NCBI GenBank assembly: GCA_036378335.1
Contig: DASUWP010000120.1
Coordinates: forward strand, 1 to 64,000
DNA: 64,000 bases
Origin: KBS-83 sp036378335
Lineage (GTDB): Bacteria; Acidobacteriota; Terriglobia; Terriglobales; Acidobacteriaceae
Direction of reading: 5' to 3'
Notes under the pieces: generated by a model
Seen by the model: only the letters and a program-made list of their open reading frames with translations
What the model was told of the DNA's origin: nothing
Databases searched by the model: none
Translations under genes and position numbers: made by a program
Shown here: positions 9,427 through 18,349 of the stretch, piece after piece
Numbering within the stretch: the first letter of the stretch is position 1
Layout of the letters: each line of letters starts with the position of its first letter

Positions 9427-10185
9427 TTACGGATTTACGGTTGTGCTCACGCTGTTTGTAAGGCTGAAGGTGAGCGGCGACTCGGCATTAACGATGATCT
9501 GCTTGTTGCCGGTGTAGGCTCCCGCGGCGGTGCCTGCACCAGCTCCCGCCAAGCCGCCAATAAGCGCGCCTTTCCCGCCGCCTGCCAAGCCGCCGATGAG
9601 CGCGCCTGCACCGCCACCGCCGCCGATAAATCCGGCTGTGCGTTTGCCCTTGCCGCTGATCGTGCGGCTCCAGGTGCTGGAATCAACCTGGGTGCGCGCT
9701 CCGTTGACGCGGAGACTGGTCAGCCGCAGCGACAGAATAGCCGCGCCTTTGAACTTGCCCCGGGAGTTGGCTGCGGTCACCGTCCCGCTGGCGGTAGAGC
9801 CGGTCGGTACCATCGTCCTTCCTTTGACGACGATCGGCGAGGTCACAGTAGCATCGAAGGAATCTCCCTCGTGCGCGGTGTTGGAAGCGATCGTCTGAGC
9901 CAGCCGCACGGTCACGCGCGTTCCGGCGGGAATCGTGTACGTGACTGGCTGAGGCGGAGCTGCTGGCTCTGCTGGTGGATTTGCCGGCGCGGCGGGTGTT
10001 GCATTCGGTGTGCCGGGTGCGGATGGTGCTGTGCCCGGTGCAGGTGCGGTGGGAGCCGGTGCTGGCTGGCTCGCCGCGGGCTGCTGGGCATTCTGTGGTG
10101 GCTGGTTTTTGTTGCAACCGGCAACCAGGAGCAGGCCTGCCAGTGAAAACGGAATCGCGAGTTGTGTCAGCTTGGCATGGATCAT
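9427..10185 (-). CDS. Glycine-zipper lipoprotein
   Basis: 252 residues from the ATG at 10185. The open frame runs further upstream, but that part overlaps ntrY and looks non-coding. A lipobox (LLVAGC, Cys24) gives an acylated N-terminus. A Pro/Ala/Gln linker (about 28-78) follows, then a conserved domain (TYTIPAGTRVTVRLAQTIAS, DSFDATVTSPIVV, GSTASGTVTAA) seen in many acidobacterial envelope proteins, and a Gly-zipper (about 185-232) able to insert in membranes. Probably an outer-membrane or periplasmic structural or stress lipoprotein; exact role unknown. Divergent from ntrY. Confidence 0.8.
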   Translation of the reverse strand: MIHAKLTQLAIPFSLAGLLLVAGCNKNQPPQNAQQPAASQPAPAPTAPAPGTAPSAPGTPNATPAAPANPPAEPAAPPQPVTYTIPAGTRVTVRLAQTIASNTAHEGDSFDATVTSPIVVKGRTMVPTGSTASGTVTAANSRGKFKGAAILSLRLTSLRVNGARTQVDSSTWSRTISGKGKRTAGFIGGGGGAGALIGGLAGGGKGALIGGLAGAGAGTAAGAYTGNKQIIVNAESPLTFSLTNSVSTTVNP

Positions 10186-10289
10186 AGCGTCCACTAGGAT
10201 GCCACACCTGACGGCGAATTGCAGCCTATCTCGATGAATCTCGTGGTACTGCCAATTTGCTTTGACCTCGGTATGCGCGCGGAAGCGCC

Positions 10290-10295
10290 TATAAT
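10290..10295 (+). promoter_or_regulatory. Candidate -10 element (TATAAT) for ntrY
   Basis: A perfect TATAAT lies 44 nt before the GTG of ntrY. A TTGACC at 10262-10267 is 22 nt away, too far for a normal spacer, so the -35 is uncertain. Confidence 0.45.
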
Positions 10296-10339
10296 CGCAG
10301 GGTTCCCGCAGAGATCGGGCGCCTTTGGGGAGGAGCGTT

Positions 10340-12622
10340 GTGTTTCGCAGCCGCCGCGTAACCGTCGCGCTGTTAGCCGGATGCCTTGGACTGGCCGCGA
10401 TTCTGCTGGTCGCACTCAACGCGTTCAATCTGCACTTCCTGAATCCGCGCGACAGCAACGGCATCTTCCTGTTCACTGCGCTTTCCATTCTGGTTTTTCT
10501 GTTGTTGGTGGTGCTGCTGGTTCTGCTTTGCCGCAATGTGCTGAAGCTGTACGCCGACGGCAAGAACCGGCTGCTCGGCTCGCGCATTCGGACACGCCTG
10601 CTCTCCGGCGCGCTCATCCTGAGCTTTGCACCTACGCTGTTCATGTTTCTTTTCAGTTACCTGCTGATGAACCGCTCCATTGACCGGTGGTTCTCGCAGC
10701 CTGTAGCGCAACTGCGCGAGGACTCGACCCGTGTCGCGCTGGAGCTCTCGCAATATGCAGCCGAGAATGCTCGCGCGGAAGCAGAATCCCTCGCCAGCTC
10801 GGTTACGCTAGAACGAAGCCTACAGCAGAAAGACATTCTCTCCGCGCTAGGCGTGGTACGAAGCCATCGCATCACGCTCGCCGGCGGCTTCGTCATCATC
10901 TACAACGACGAAGAGCCTGCCGTGGAATATGCCGTACCGCGCGGCGGGGCTGCCGCGAATCCTGAAGTCCGGCCCTGGATGGACGATGCCGACGCCACCA
11001 CGCCGGCTGCCGGTGAATCGCTCCCCGCCTTTGTGCTGGCCGCCGCACATCGTGCGGACCAGCCGCTCCTGACGCTCGGTGGAATCGATTACGTCCTGGG
11101 CACCTCGGCCACCCCTTCGTCCAGCCTGGTCGTCGTGGCGCTTCCCATGCCGGCCGGGCTCTCGCGCACCGTCGGCACCATCCGGTCTGGAGCAGAGAGC
11201 TACTGGCAGCTCTTCCGCGGGCGCAATCGTATCCGCGGCACGTACTTTTTACTGATGCTGCTGCTCACCGTGCTCACCCTGTTCGCCAGCAGCTGGCTGG
11301 CCCTGTACCTTGCGAAACAGGTGACGCGTCCCGCGGAAACGCTGGCGGACGCCATGGAGCAGATCAGCGCCGGTCATTACAGCCACCGGGTCACAGTGGG
11401 TGCGACCGAAGAGCTCGGCGAAGTCATTCACTCGTTCAACGCGATGGCGTCGGACCTGGAACAGAGCCGGGCGCTCGCGGAGAGCTCCACAGCTCAACTG
11501 TCCGACGTGAACCGCACGCTGGCTGACCGCCGCCGCGAACTCGAGCTCATCCTCGATACCATCCCCAGCGGTGTGGCCACACTGGATGGCCGATTGTCCG
11601 TAGTCCTCTCGAATCGTGCCATGCTCGACCTGCTGGATCTTGAGACCGGTGTTACCGACATCGAGCATGCGTTGGCCGATCTACCGTTGGATGTGGCCTT
11701 TCCTCCCGCGATCAGCGATGAAGTTCGCCGTTTGCTGCGGCGCAGTCAGCGCATGCGCATCGCCGGTTCAGAGATCGACTTTGCGACATCGAGCGGCTCG
11801 CGGAGGCTCTCCGTCACCCTCGCGATCCTCGACCAACCCCAGCAACGTGGCTACGTTCTGGTACTGGAAGACGTGACAGAGGTGCTGCGCGCACAGCGGC
11901 AGGCCGCATGGAAAGAGGTGGCACAGCGTGTGGCGCATGAAATCAAGAACCCGCTGACACCGATCTCGCTCTCGGCGGAGCGTATCCGCCGCCACGTTGA
12001 CAGGCCGACGCCGGAGAGCCCGACTGTTATCCGTCACTGCAGCGATGTTGTCCTCAGCTCCGTCGAAACAGTGCGCGCGCTGGTCGATCAGTTCGGTGCG
12101 CTGGCGCAGTTTCCGGTGTCAGCCCCGCGCCCCATCGACCTGAACTCCGTGGCTGATGCGGCTCTGCTCATCTTTGCCGGGCGCATGGATGACATCCGCG
12201 TCGAGCGCCGCTATGCATCGGATCTGCCGCTCGTGATGGCAGACAAGGATGCATTGCGCCGCGCGCTTGCCAACCTCATCGACAACGCGGCAGAGGCGAT
12301 GCAGGGTACGTTGCATCGGCAGCTCACCATGATCACGGGCGAGAACGCCGGCCGCACCATGGCTGAGATCATCGTGGCCGATACCGGTCCCGGCGTGACC
12401 AGCGAGATGCGCGAGCGTCTGTTTCTGCCATACTTCTCCACCAAGCAGCGCGGCACCGGGCTCGGTCTGGCGATCGCCGCGAAAATCGTGCAGGAGCACC
12501 AGGGGACCATTCGCGTGGAGGAGAACAAGCCGGCCGGGGCACGGTTCATCATCGAGCTGCCTTTTGCTGATATGACCGCGCCTGAGAACGCAACTCCGGT
12601 ATCTACGGAGCAGCGTTCGTGA
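10340..12622 (+). CDS. NtrY-like sensor histidine kinase
   Basis: 760 residues. The GTG at 10340 is chosen because GGGGAGGAG lies 5-6 nt before it; an in-frame TTG 15 nt upstream would overlap that site. Three membrane helices near the N-terminus, an extracytoplasmic region (about 115-295), a fourth helix (about 300-322) and a HAMP domain (about 323-378) precede a PAS domain (about 400-500). Then comes HisKA with the phospho-acceptor His533 in VAHEIKNPLTPIS, and HATPase_c with the N box (DNAAEAM), DTGPG and GTGLGLAIA. This is the NtrY architecture (nitrogen or redox sensing in proteobacteria). Its stop overlaps the response-regulator GTG by 4 nt. Confidence 0.92.
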   Translation: MFRSRRVTVALLAGCLGLAAILLVALNAFNLHFLNPRDSNGIFLFTALSILVFLLLVVLLVLLCRNVLKLYADGKNRLLGSRIRTRLLSGALILSFAPTLFMFLFSYLLMNRSIDRWFSQPVAQLREDSTRVALELSQYAAENARAEAESLASSVTLERSLQQKDILSALGVVRSHRITLAGGFVIIYNDEEPAVEYAVPRGGAAANPEVRPWMDDADATTPAAGESLPAFVLAAAHRADQPLLTLGGIDYVLGTSATPSSSLVVVALPMPAGLSRTVGTIRSGAESYWQLFRGRNRIRGTYFLLMLLLTVLTLFASSWLALYLAKQVTRPAETLADAMEQISAGHYSHRVTVGATEELGEVIHSFNAMASDLEQSRALAESSTAQLSDVNRTLADRRRELELILDTIPSGVATLDGRLSVVLSNRAMLDLLDLETGVTDIEHALADLPLDVAFPPAISDEVRRLLRRSQRMRIAGSEIDFATSSGSRRLSVTLAILDQPQQRGYVLVLEDVTEVLRAQRQAAWKEVAQRVAHEIKNPLTPISLSAERIRRHVDRPTPESPTVIRHCSDVVLSSVETVRALVDQFGALAQFPVSAPRPIDLNSVADAALLIFAGRMDDIRVERRYASDLPLVMADKDALRRALANLIDNAAEAMQGTLHRQLTMITGENAGRTMAEIIVADTGPGVTSEMRERLFLPYFSTKQRGTGLGLAIAAKIVQEHQGTIRVEENKPAGARFIIELPFADMTAPENATPVSTEQRS

Positions 12623-13974
12623 GTCACGTCCTGATCGTCGATGACGAAGCCGACATACGTGACTCGCTCGGCGAAATCCTCGCCGAAGACGGCTACACCG
12701 TGACCACCACAGCAACCGGCGTCGAAGCCATGGTGCTGCTGCGCGACGCCACCTACGATGCTGTGCTGTTGGACATCTGGCTTCCCGATCGCGATGGCAT
12801 GGATGTGCTGCAGGATATCCGCCAGCTCGAAAGTGAGATCCGGCCGGAGGTCATCATCATCTCCGGCCACGGAACCATCGAAAGCGCGGTGCGTGCCACC
12901 AAGCTTGGTGCCTTCGATTTTCTTGAGAAGCCGCTTTCGCTTGAGCGCACGCTCATCCTGCTGAAGAACGCCGTCGAAGCACGCCGCCTGCGGGCGGAGA
13001 ATGAGGAGTGGAAGCGTCAGCTTTCGCCGCGCGCGCATATCTCCGGAGAGAGCGTTCCCATCAAGGCGCTGCGGCAACAGATCAAGCTGATGGCCCCGAC
13101 GAATGGCCGCGTCCTGATCTTCGGCGAGTCCGGTTCGGGCAAGGAGATCATCGCGCGCGAAATCTATGCAGAGAGCCTGCGCCGTGAAGGTGTCTTCATC
13201 GAGCTGAACTGCGCAGCGATTCCCGAGGACTCGATTGAGATACAACTCTTCGGCTATCGCCACGGCGCGGTGCCGGGCGGCCCGCAGGAGAAGCGCGGCA
13301 CACTTGAGCGCGCAAACAACGGCACACTCTTCCTCGACGAAATCGGCGATATGAGCCTGAAGACGCAGGCGAAAGTGCTGCGGGCGATGGATGAACAACG
13401 CTTTACGCCGGTGGGCACGTCGCAGCCGGTGAGCGTCGATGTACGCATCATCGCTGCAACCAACAAGAACCTGGAGGACGAGATCGCGCGCGGCAACTTT
13501 CGCGAAGATCTCTTTTACCGGCTCAACGTCATTCCCTTCTACGTGCCGCCGTTGCGCGATCGCCGCGAGGACATACCCATCCTGGTGCGCGAATTCCTGG
13601 GTGAGTTCGGCCGCGAATATGGACGTCCGCGCATTGATATCAGTGAGGAAGCTCTGGGATTGCTAAAGCAGTACCACTGGCCGGGCAACGTGCGTGAGCT
13701 TCGCAACCTGGTCGAGCGCCTGGTGATTTTGAATCCGCAGGTCACGCGAATTGAGCGCAAACATCTGCCCATGCTGGTGCACCGCGATCCAGGCAGGCTT
13801 GCCGCAGACTTCAATTCACTCCAAGAGGCGCGCAATGCCTACGAGCGCGACTTCATCCTGAAGAAAGTGGACGAGTGCCACGGCAACATGAGCCGCGCCG
13901 CAGAGGCGCTCGGCCTTGACCGCACCCATCTCTATCGCAAAATGAAAGCGCTGGGCATCAGCGCACGCGAGTAG
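12619..13974 (+). CDS. NtrX/NtrC-family response regulator lacking the GAFTGA motif
   Basis: 451 residues with a GTG start inside the ntrY stop. Receiver domain (1-120) with acidic pocket D8/D9, phospho-acceptor D52 and K near FLEKPLS. AAA+ domain (about 140-365) with Walker A GESGSGKE and Walker B GTLFLDEIGD. Fis-type helix-turn-helix at the C-terminus (GNMSRAAEALGLDRTHLYRK). The L1 loop that normally reads GAFTGA and contacts sigma54 reads GAVPGG (residues 216-221), so sigma54 activation is doubtful. The enzyme core seems otherwise intact. Partner of the NtrY-like kinase. Confidence 0.92.
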   Translation: MSHVLIVDDEADIRDSLGEILAEDGYTVTTTATGVEAMVLLRDATYDAVLLDIWLPDRDGMDVLQDIRQLESEIRPEVIIISGHGTIESAVRATKLGAFDFLEKPLSLERTLILLKNAVEARRLRAENEEWKRQLSPRAHISGESVPIKALRQQIKLMAPTNGRVLIFGESGSGKEIIAREIYAESLRREGVFIELNCAAIPEDSIEIQLFGYRHGAVPGGPQEKRGTLERANNGTLFLDEIGDMSLKTQAKVLRAMDEQRFTPVGTSQPVSVDVRIIAATNKNLEDEIARGNFREDLFYRLNVIPFYVPPLRDRREDIPILVREFLGEFGREYGRPRIDISEEALGLLKQYHWPGNVRELRNLVERLVILNPQVTRIERKHLPMLVHRDPGRLAADFNSLQEARNAYERDFILKKVDECHGNMSRAAEALGLDRTHLYRKMKALGISARE

Positions 13975-14340
13975 ATGGCCTTCCATCCCCGCCCGTTTGT
14001 AGCTGCGCTCTGCATAGCGCTCCTCGTGTTGCTGACTGCCTGCACGGTTTGCACCGAGCAAATCGTCGATGAAACAACGTCACCGGATCATGCATGGACG
14101 ACCCGCACTACTGTGCGGAACTGCGGCAATCTGGCGACCCCGACTGTAAACATCTATCTCCAACGCGCGGACAGCCACGCAAAGCTTGGCGAAATCGTTG
14201 TGCTGGTCCGCCACATGCATCCCGTGCAGATTATCTGGTCCGGCAACACCCAGCTTCACATCGATTGTCCAGCCTGCGGAAACGATGTGCGCATTGCACG
14301 GCCCAGCGCACACGGAATATCGATTGCTGTCGCCCGATAG
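13975..14340 (+). CDS. Small lipoprotein co-transcribed with ntrYX
   Basis: 121 residues; its ATG follows the ntrX stop with no gap (TAGATG), a sign of translational coupling. A hydrophobic leader ends in the lipobox LLTAC (Cys23), followed by a second Cys (CTVC). The mature part has about 95 residues with beta-strand-like pattern, another Cys in VRNCGN and a CPAC pair. No family recognised. Location suggests an envelope protein whose expression or job is tied to the NtrY/NtrX circuit. Confidence 0.7.
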   Translation: MAFHPRPFVAALCIALLVLLTACTVCTEQIVDETTSPDHAWTTRTTVRNCGNLATPTVNIYLQRADSHAKLGEIVVLVRHMHPVQIIWSGNTQLHIDCPACGNDVRIARPSAHGISIAVAR

Positions 14341-14343
14341 TCG

Positions 14344-15435
14344 CTATTCGTTCTGCTTCTTGCCCAGATCCGTAAGCTGCCGGCGCCAGTCCAGCGACTC
14401 TACGAAGCCCCGCGACTCACGCCAGTTCTCCTCGACGATGACGTGCAGTTCCAGAAAAACGCGCGTACCCAGAAGCGATTCCATCTCCTTGCGCGCGGAA
14501 GCGCCAATCGCCTTCAGCTTGGTGCCGCCCTTGCCGATCAGAATTGCTTTCTGCCCGACGCGCTCGCAGTAGATCGCCGCTGCGATGCTGGTCACTGGCA
14601 GCTTGCCGTCCTTGCGCGGTTTTGCATCGGCCGGTGGCTCTTCATAGCGCTCAATCACCACGGCGGACGCATACGGAACCTCTTCGCCGGTCTCCATCAG
14701 GATGCGTTCGCGGATCAGTTCCGCTACTAGAAAGCGCTCCGGCTGATCGGTGTACTGCTCCGATGGATAGTAGCGCTGCCCCTGGGGTAGGTGTTTGACC
14801 AAGTCGGTGATCAGGCGGTCGAGTCCGTCCTGTTTGCGCGCCGAGATCGGGACAACCGCGGCGAAGTTGTGCAGCCCGCTCAGCCTGGTAATCAGCGGAA
14901 GGAGCTTCTCCCGTTCCACGAGATCGATCTTGTTGATCACAAGGAAGACCGGGCAGTCGAGTTTGCTAATGAGTTGCAGCGCGAACACATCCTCGCTGGA
15001 CGAGCGATCGCGTTTGCTTTTGACGCCGGCAGAATCCTCCGGCAGCCGCAGCTCGCGCGTGGCATCCAGCATCAGCAGGACAATGTCCCGCTGTTCCAGC
15101 GCGTCGTGCACCTCCTGCATCATGCGCCGGTCCAGCTGGGTGCTCGGCTTGTGCACGCCGGGCGTATCGACGAACACGATCTGCGCCGCGGGATGCTTTC
15201 CCTTTTTCGCGGGGACCTCCACGATACCCTGAATGCGGGTTCGCGTGGTCTGCGGCTTCGCGGTCACGATAGCAACCTTCTCGCCAGTGAGCGCATTCAG
15301 CAGCGTGCTCTTGCCCGCATTTGGCCGCCCGATAATAGAGACAAATCCCGATCGCACTGCCACATCCTCTCGCTTCAACCTGAACTGAATTACTCTCGAT
15401 TCCTCAAGCCGCCGGTATTTCGGAAGCAGAGACAC
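14344..15435 (-). CDS. era: GTPase Era
   Basis: Ribosome-assembly GTPase that binds 16S rRNA near its 3' end. G1 GRPNAGKST, G2 TTRTRIQG, G3 DTPG, G4 NKID and G5 SAR are all visible, and a C-terminal KH domain contains VGQKAILIGKGGTKLKAIG. The reading from a GTG at 15435 gives 363 residues and overlaps the upstream gene by 32 nt; a GTG at 15363 (339 residues) would be closer to the usual N-terminus, and the start is unresolved. Two insertions are unusual for Era (about 300 residues): a charged Ser/Lys/Arg stretch after LPEDSAG and a Pro/Lys stretch near PPADAKPRKDG. Confidence 0.95.
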   Translation of the reverse strand: MSLLPKYRRLEESRVIQFRLKREDVAVRSGFVSIIGRPNAGKSTLLNALTGEKVAIVTAKPQTTRTRIQGIVEVPAKKGKHPAAQIVFVDTPGVHKPSTQLDRRMMQEVHDALEQRDIVLLMLDATRELRLPEDSAGVKSKRDRSSSEDVFALQLISKLDCPVFLVINKIDLVEREKLLPLITRLSGLHNFAAVVPISARKQDGLDRLITDLVKHLPQGQRYYPSEQYTDQPERFLVAELIRERILMETGEEVPYASAVVIERYEEPPADAKPRKDGKLPVTSIAAAIYCERVGQKAILIGKGGTKLKAIGASARKEMESLLGTRVFLELHVIVEENWRESRGFVESLDWRRQLTDLGKKQNE

Positions 15436-16690
15436 GCAGGCGTTCCACCCGCCGATCCGTCGATGCCAACACTTCCAGCCGTGTCTTGCCGGCCAACACC
15501 ACCTCGCCCGGCATGGGGATGCGGCCCGCCACTTCGCTCACCAGCCCGGCCACGGTTGTCGCCGCGTAGTGGCCGTCCCGCAGATCTTCATCGCCGACGA
15601 GAGCTTCGAGCGCATCCACTTCCAGCGTTCCAGGAACGATCCACACACCCTCGCTCTCCTGCTTGGGCGCGTTCGCCTCGCTGTCCTCTTCATGCTCATC
15701 GCTGATCGCGCCGACGATCTCTTCGAGCAGGTCTTCGATCGTGACCAATCCGGCGACGCCACCGTATTCATCAATCACGATACGCATGTGCTGCTTCTCC
15801 CGCTGCATCTCGCGCAGCAGCTCGTTCACGCGCTTGGTCTCCGGCACGAAGGCCGCCGGCCGCTGCAGGCTGGCCACGGTTCTCCTCGGCGCCTCGTCGT
15901 CCGGAATCTGCAGCAGATCGTGCGAGAAGACAATGCCGGTCACGGTGTCGAGCGTGGCCTCGAAGACCGGCACGCGTGAGAATGGCCGCGATTCCAGCAT
16001 GTCCAGGAACTCGGCGAGAGTTGTTTCTGCGGCGACTGCAAAGACCGATGGCCGCGGCGTCATCACCTCGCGCACAATCTTGTCGCCGAACTCGACCGCG
16101 GACCGTATCAGGTCGCGATCACTTTCCTCCAGGATACCTTCCTCTTCACCCGCTTCGATCAACGCATCCACTGCGTCACCGTCATCTTCCTTTGTTTCAC
16201 CTTGCGGCGGCTCGGTCAGCGAGACGATCGAGAGCAGAAATTCCAGGGCCAGCTCCGCCGGCAACACCAAATAGAAGCAGAGCCGCAGCAGCCAGCGCCA
16301 CTTCAGCACCCATACGCCGCGAGTCCGCGTAAAGAACGCATAGGGCAGCAGCCGGCTGAAGATGAGAACAACGAGAACGATGCCCAGGGCAGCTTGGAGC
16401 ACGCCCAGCACTGTCGGCGGCCCAACCTCGCCTCGGCGGCCAAAGAGGATCGCGCCAATCGTCAGAACGATAGCCGCCAGGGAAAGCTGCGCAAGCACAG
16501 CTGCACACAGGGCGAGCCGGTCGCGGGAGAAGCCGAGCGTCGGTTCGATCTGCTGCTCCCACACCTCCATGTTGTCCTGAAATTCGCGGGAGAGGAACTT
16601 TCCCAGCTCGGAGTAGATGCGATCGACGTAGGAGGCCAGTGTATGGATCACCAGCAGGAAGATGACGAGCGCGATGCAGAGCCAGATCAT
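15404..16690 (-). CDS. CNNM/CorC (HlyC/CorC) family CBS-domain membrane protein
   Basis: 428 residues. Four hydrophobic segments in the first 170 residues (around 2-20, 58-80, 93-118, 130-160) form a divergent DUF21-like membrane part. A CBS pair follows (about 215-335; VREVMTPRPSVFAV, then VIDEYGGVAGLVTIEDLLEEIVG, given in part), then the C-terminal CorC_HlyC domain (about 350-420). Relatives act in magnesium or cobalt transport. The ATG overlaps the ybeY stop by 4 nt and the end overlaps a possible long Era start, so it sits in a phoH-ybeY-this-era operon, a widely conserved order. Confidence 0.9.
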   Translation of the reverse strand: MIWLCIALVIFLLVIHTLASYVDRIYSELGKFLSREFQDNMEVWEQQIEPTLGFSRDRLALCAAVLAQLSLAAIVLTIGAILFGRRGEVGPPTVLGVLQAALGIVLVVLIFSRLLPYAFFTRTRGVWVLKWRWLLRLCFYLVLPAELALEFLLSIVSLTEPPQGETKEDDGDAVDALIEAGEEEGILEESDRDLIRSAVEFGDKIVREVMTPRPSVFAVAAETTLAEFLDMLESRPFSRVPVFEATLDTVTGIVFSHDLLQIPDDEAPRRTVASLQRPAAFVPETKRVNELLREMQREKQHMRIVIDEYGGVAGLVTIEDLLEEIVGAISDEHEEDSEANAPKQESEGVWIVPGTLEVDALEALVGDEDLRDGHYAATTVAGLVSEVAGRIPMPGEVVLAGKTRLEVLASTDRRVERLRVSASEIPAA

Positions 16691-17196
16691 GCGCGCACCG
16701 CCTGCGATCGTGATTGGTGCCGTGCCGGCCGGCTTGGATTCCCCTTCGGATGCGCTCGCTCGATCAATCCTGCTGTAAGGCCGAGTTCCCGCCGCAGCTG
16801 CCTTTCTTTACGCTGCATAGCCCCATCGTCGGTCTCGTGGTCGTAACCAGCCAGGTGGAGCAGGCCATGGAGAAGCAGCACTCGGATCTCCATTTCGAGT
16901 GTGTGACCGCGCTCGTTCGCCTGCCGGAGAGCTGTTTCCACCGATATCGCCAGATCGCCGGCGAGGCCCTCTGCCATCTCTGCCGCGGGAAAGGATAGTA
17001 CATCGGTAGCTTTGTCCTGGCGGCGGTACTTGCGATTGAGCGCGCGGATGGCCTGGTCACCGGTGAGCAGCACGCTCACCTCGCCATCTAGCCTGGCCGC
17101 AGCAGCGGCCTGCCGCAGGAAGCGTGCAAGCTCGCGCCGACGCGGACGCGCAGCACGGGGCAGTTTCAGCTCCACAGCAGCTTCGTACACGATCAT
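16687..17196 (-). CDS. ybeY: Endoribonuclease YbeY
   Basis: 169 residues. YbeY is a zinc-dependent endoribonuclease in 16S rRNA 3'-end maturation and ribosome quality control. The zinc site HGLLHLAGYDH is intact (H110, H114, H120), and the upstream ATDVLSFP family motif is present. A C-terminal extension of about 25 residues, basic and Pro/Arg-rich, goes beyond the usual length of about 150. Between phoH and the CBS/CorC gene, as in many bacteria. Confidence 0.96.
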   Translation of the reverse strand: MIVYEAAVELKLPRAARPRRRELARFLRQAAAAARLDGEVSVLLTGDQAIRALNRKYRRQDKATDVLSFPAAEMAEGLAGDLAISVETALRQANERGHTLEMEIRVLLLHGLLHLAGYDHETDDGAMQRKERQLRRELGLTAGLIERAHPKGNPSRPARHQSRSQAVRA

Positions 17197-17269
17197 TGTT
17201 CGATCACGATCACGTTTCTGTCCAGCTCACACCAGCAATAACCGAAAATGTCACCATGCGAAAATGAAA

Positions 17270-17291
17270 GAGGAGGGCCGCGGCCCTCCTC
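17270..17291 (-). terminator. Intrinsic terminator or attenuator after phoH
   Basis: Perfect 9-bp stem GAGGAGGGC / GCCCTCCTC with a CGCG tetraloop, followed on the minus strand by a T-rich run (TTTCATTTT). It lies between phoH and ybeY, so read-through into ybeY-era must be partial or ybeY has its own promoter. Confidence 0.75.
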
Positions 17292-17332
17292 GTCCCATGC
17301 ATCGATTGTACCGGGCCGCCCCTTTTGCTTGA

Positions 17333-18349
17333 TTACTGAGGCTTCTGCGCCGGCTTTTCCCGTTCGCCCTCCGCCATACCGAGCGGCAGCTCCGCCTGCT
17401 GGCGTCCAAAGCTGTCATAAGCGCGGATGATCCGCTGCACCAGGTGATGGCGTACGACGTCTCCGTCTTCGAAATGGATGAAACGGATGCCATCCACGCC
17501 CTTCAGTATCTCCATGGCTTCGAGCAGGCCGGATCGCCGGGGGTTCGGCAAATCGATCTGGGTCACGTCGCCCGTGATGATGGCTTTGGCGTTGTTGCCC
17601 AGCCGGGTCAGGAACATCTTCATCTGCTCGCTGGTCGTGTTCTGCGCCTCATCCATGATGATGAACGCGTCGTTGAGTGTGCGGCCGCGCATAAAGGCAA
17701 GCGGCGCCACCTCGATCACGTTGCGCTCGATCATCTTGTCCACGCGCTCCTGATCCAGCAGATCGTACAGCGCGTCGTACAGCGGTCGCAGGTAGGGATC
17801 GATCTTCTCCTGCAAGGTTCCCGGAAGGAAGCCCAGGCGCTCGCCCGCTTCGACCGCCGGGCGCACCAGAATGATGCGGCTCACGCGTTTGGCCATCAAC
17901 GCCGACGCGGCCATCGCTACGGCAAGGTAGGTTTTGCCGGTGCCCGCGGGTCCGATGCCGAAGACCATGTCCGCCTGCTCGATTGCTTCGACGTACCGCT
18001 TCTGGTTAACCGAGCGCGGTTGCACAATGCGCTTGATGCCGCCGCTTGCCCGCTGCCTGCCGCTGTCCACCAGCCCCTTGAGCGTCACGCTGGGATCCGC
18101 CGCTACCAGCTTCAGCATCGCGTTCAGCTCGCCGTTCTGGAGCGTGACGCCCGCGCGTCGCAATTGTTCGTAATCGTTGAAGATCCGCTCCACGCGCGTC
18201 ACGTTCTCTTCCGATCCGGAGACATGGACGGCATCGGAACGGAGATCGATACGCGTGTGCAGCTTGTCTTCGAGCAATCTCAGATTTTCGTCGCGGGTCC
18301 CAAACAGGGGCTCAATATTGGGCGTGATTTCCAGCGCTTTATTGATCAA
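17333..18349 (-). CDS. phoH: PhoH-family ATPase
   Basis: 338 residues. PhoH proteins are P-loop ATPases related to the ATPase half of superfamily-I helicases and linked to RNA metabolism. An N-terminal KH-like segment (about 10-95) precedes the core with Walker A GPAGTGKT, DEAQNTT (Walker B) and the ITGDVTQIDLP motif. The start is TTG at 18349 with AGGAGG 12 nt upstream, a longer spacing than ideal. A 20-codon open frame (18346-18408) ends across this TTG (TTGA), which could couple translation. Confidence 0.95.
   Translation of the reverse strand: MINKALEITPNIEPLFGTRDENLRLLEDKLHTRIDLRSDAVHVSGSEENVTRVERIFNDYEQLRRAGVTLQNGELNAMLKLVAADPSVTLKGLVDSGRQRASGGIKRIVQPRSVNQKRYVEAIEQADMVFGIGPAGTGKTYLAVAMAASALMAKRVSRIILVRPAVEAGERLGFLPGTLQEKIDPYLRPLYDALYDLLDQERVDKMIERNVIEVAPLAFMRGRTLNDAFIIMDEAQNTTSEQMKMFLTRLGNNAKAIITGDVTQIDLPNPRRSGLLEAMEILKGVDGIRFIHFEDGDVVRHHLVQRIIRAYDSFGRQQAELPLGMAEGEREKPAQKPQ

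Noticed and set aside
10186..10644. N-terminal extension of the glycine-zipper lipoprotein
   Set aside because: The extension is Arg/Ser-rich without pattern, overlaps ntrY, and would bury the lipobox.
12211..13398. 395-codon open frame antisense to ntrY and ntrX
   Set aside because: Spans the overlap of two well-supported genes on the opposite strand.
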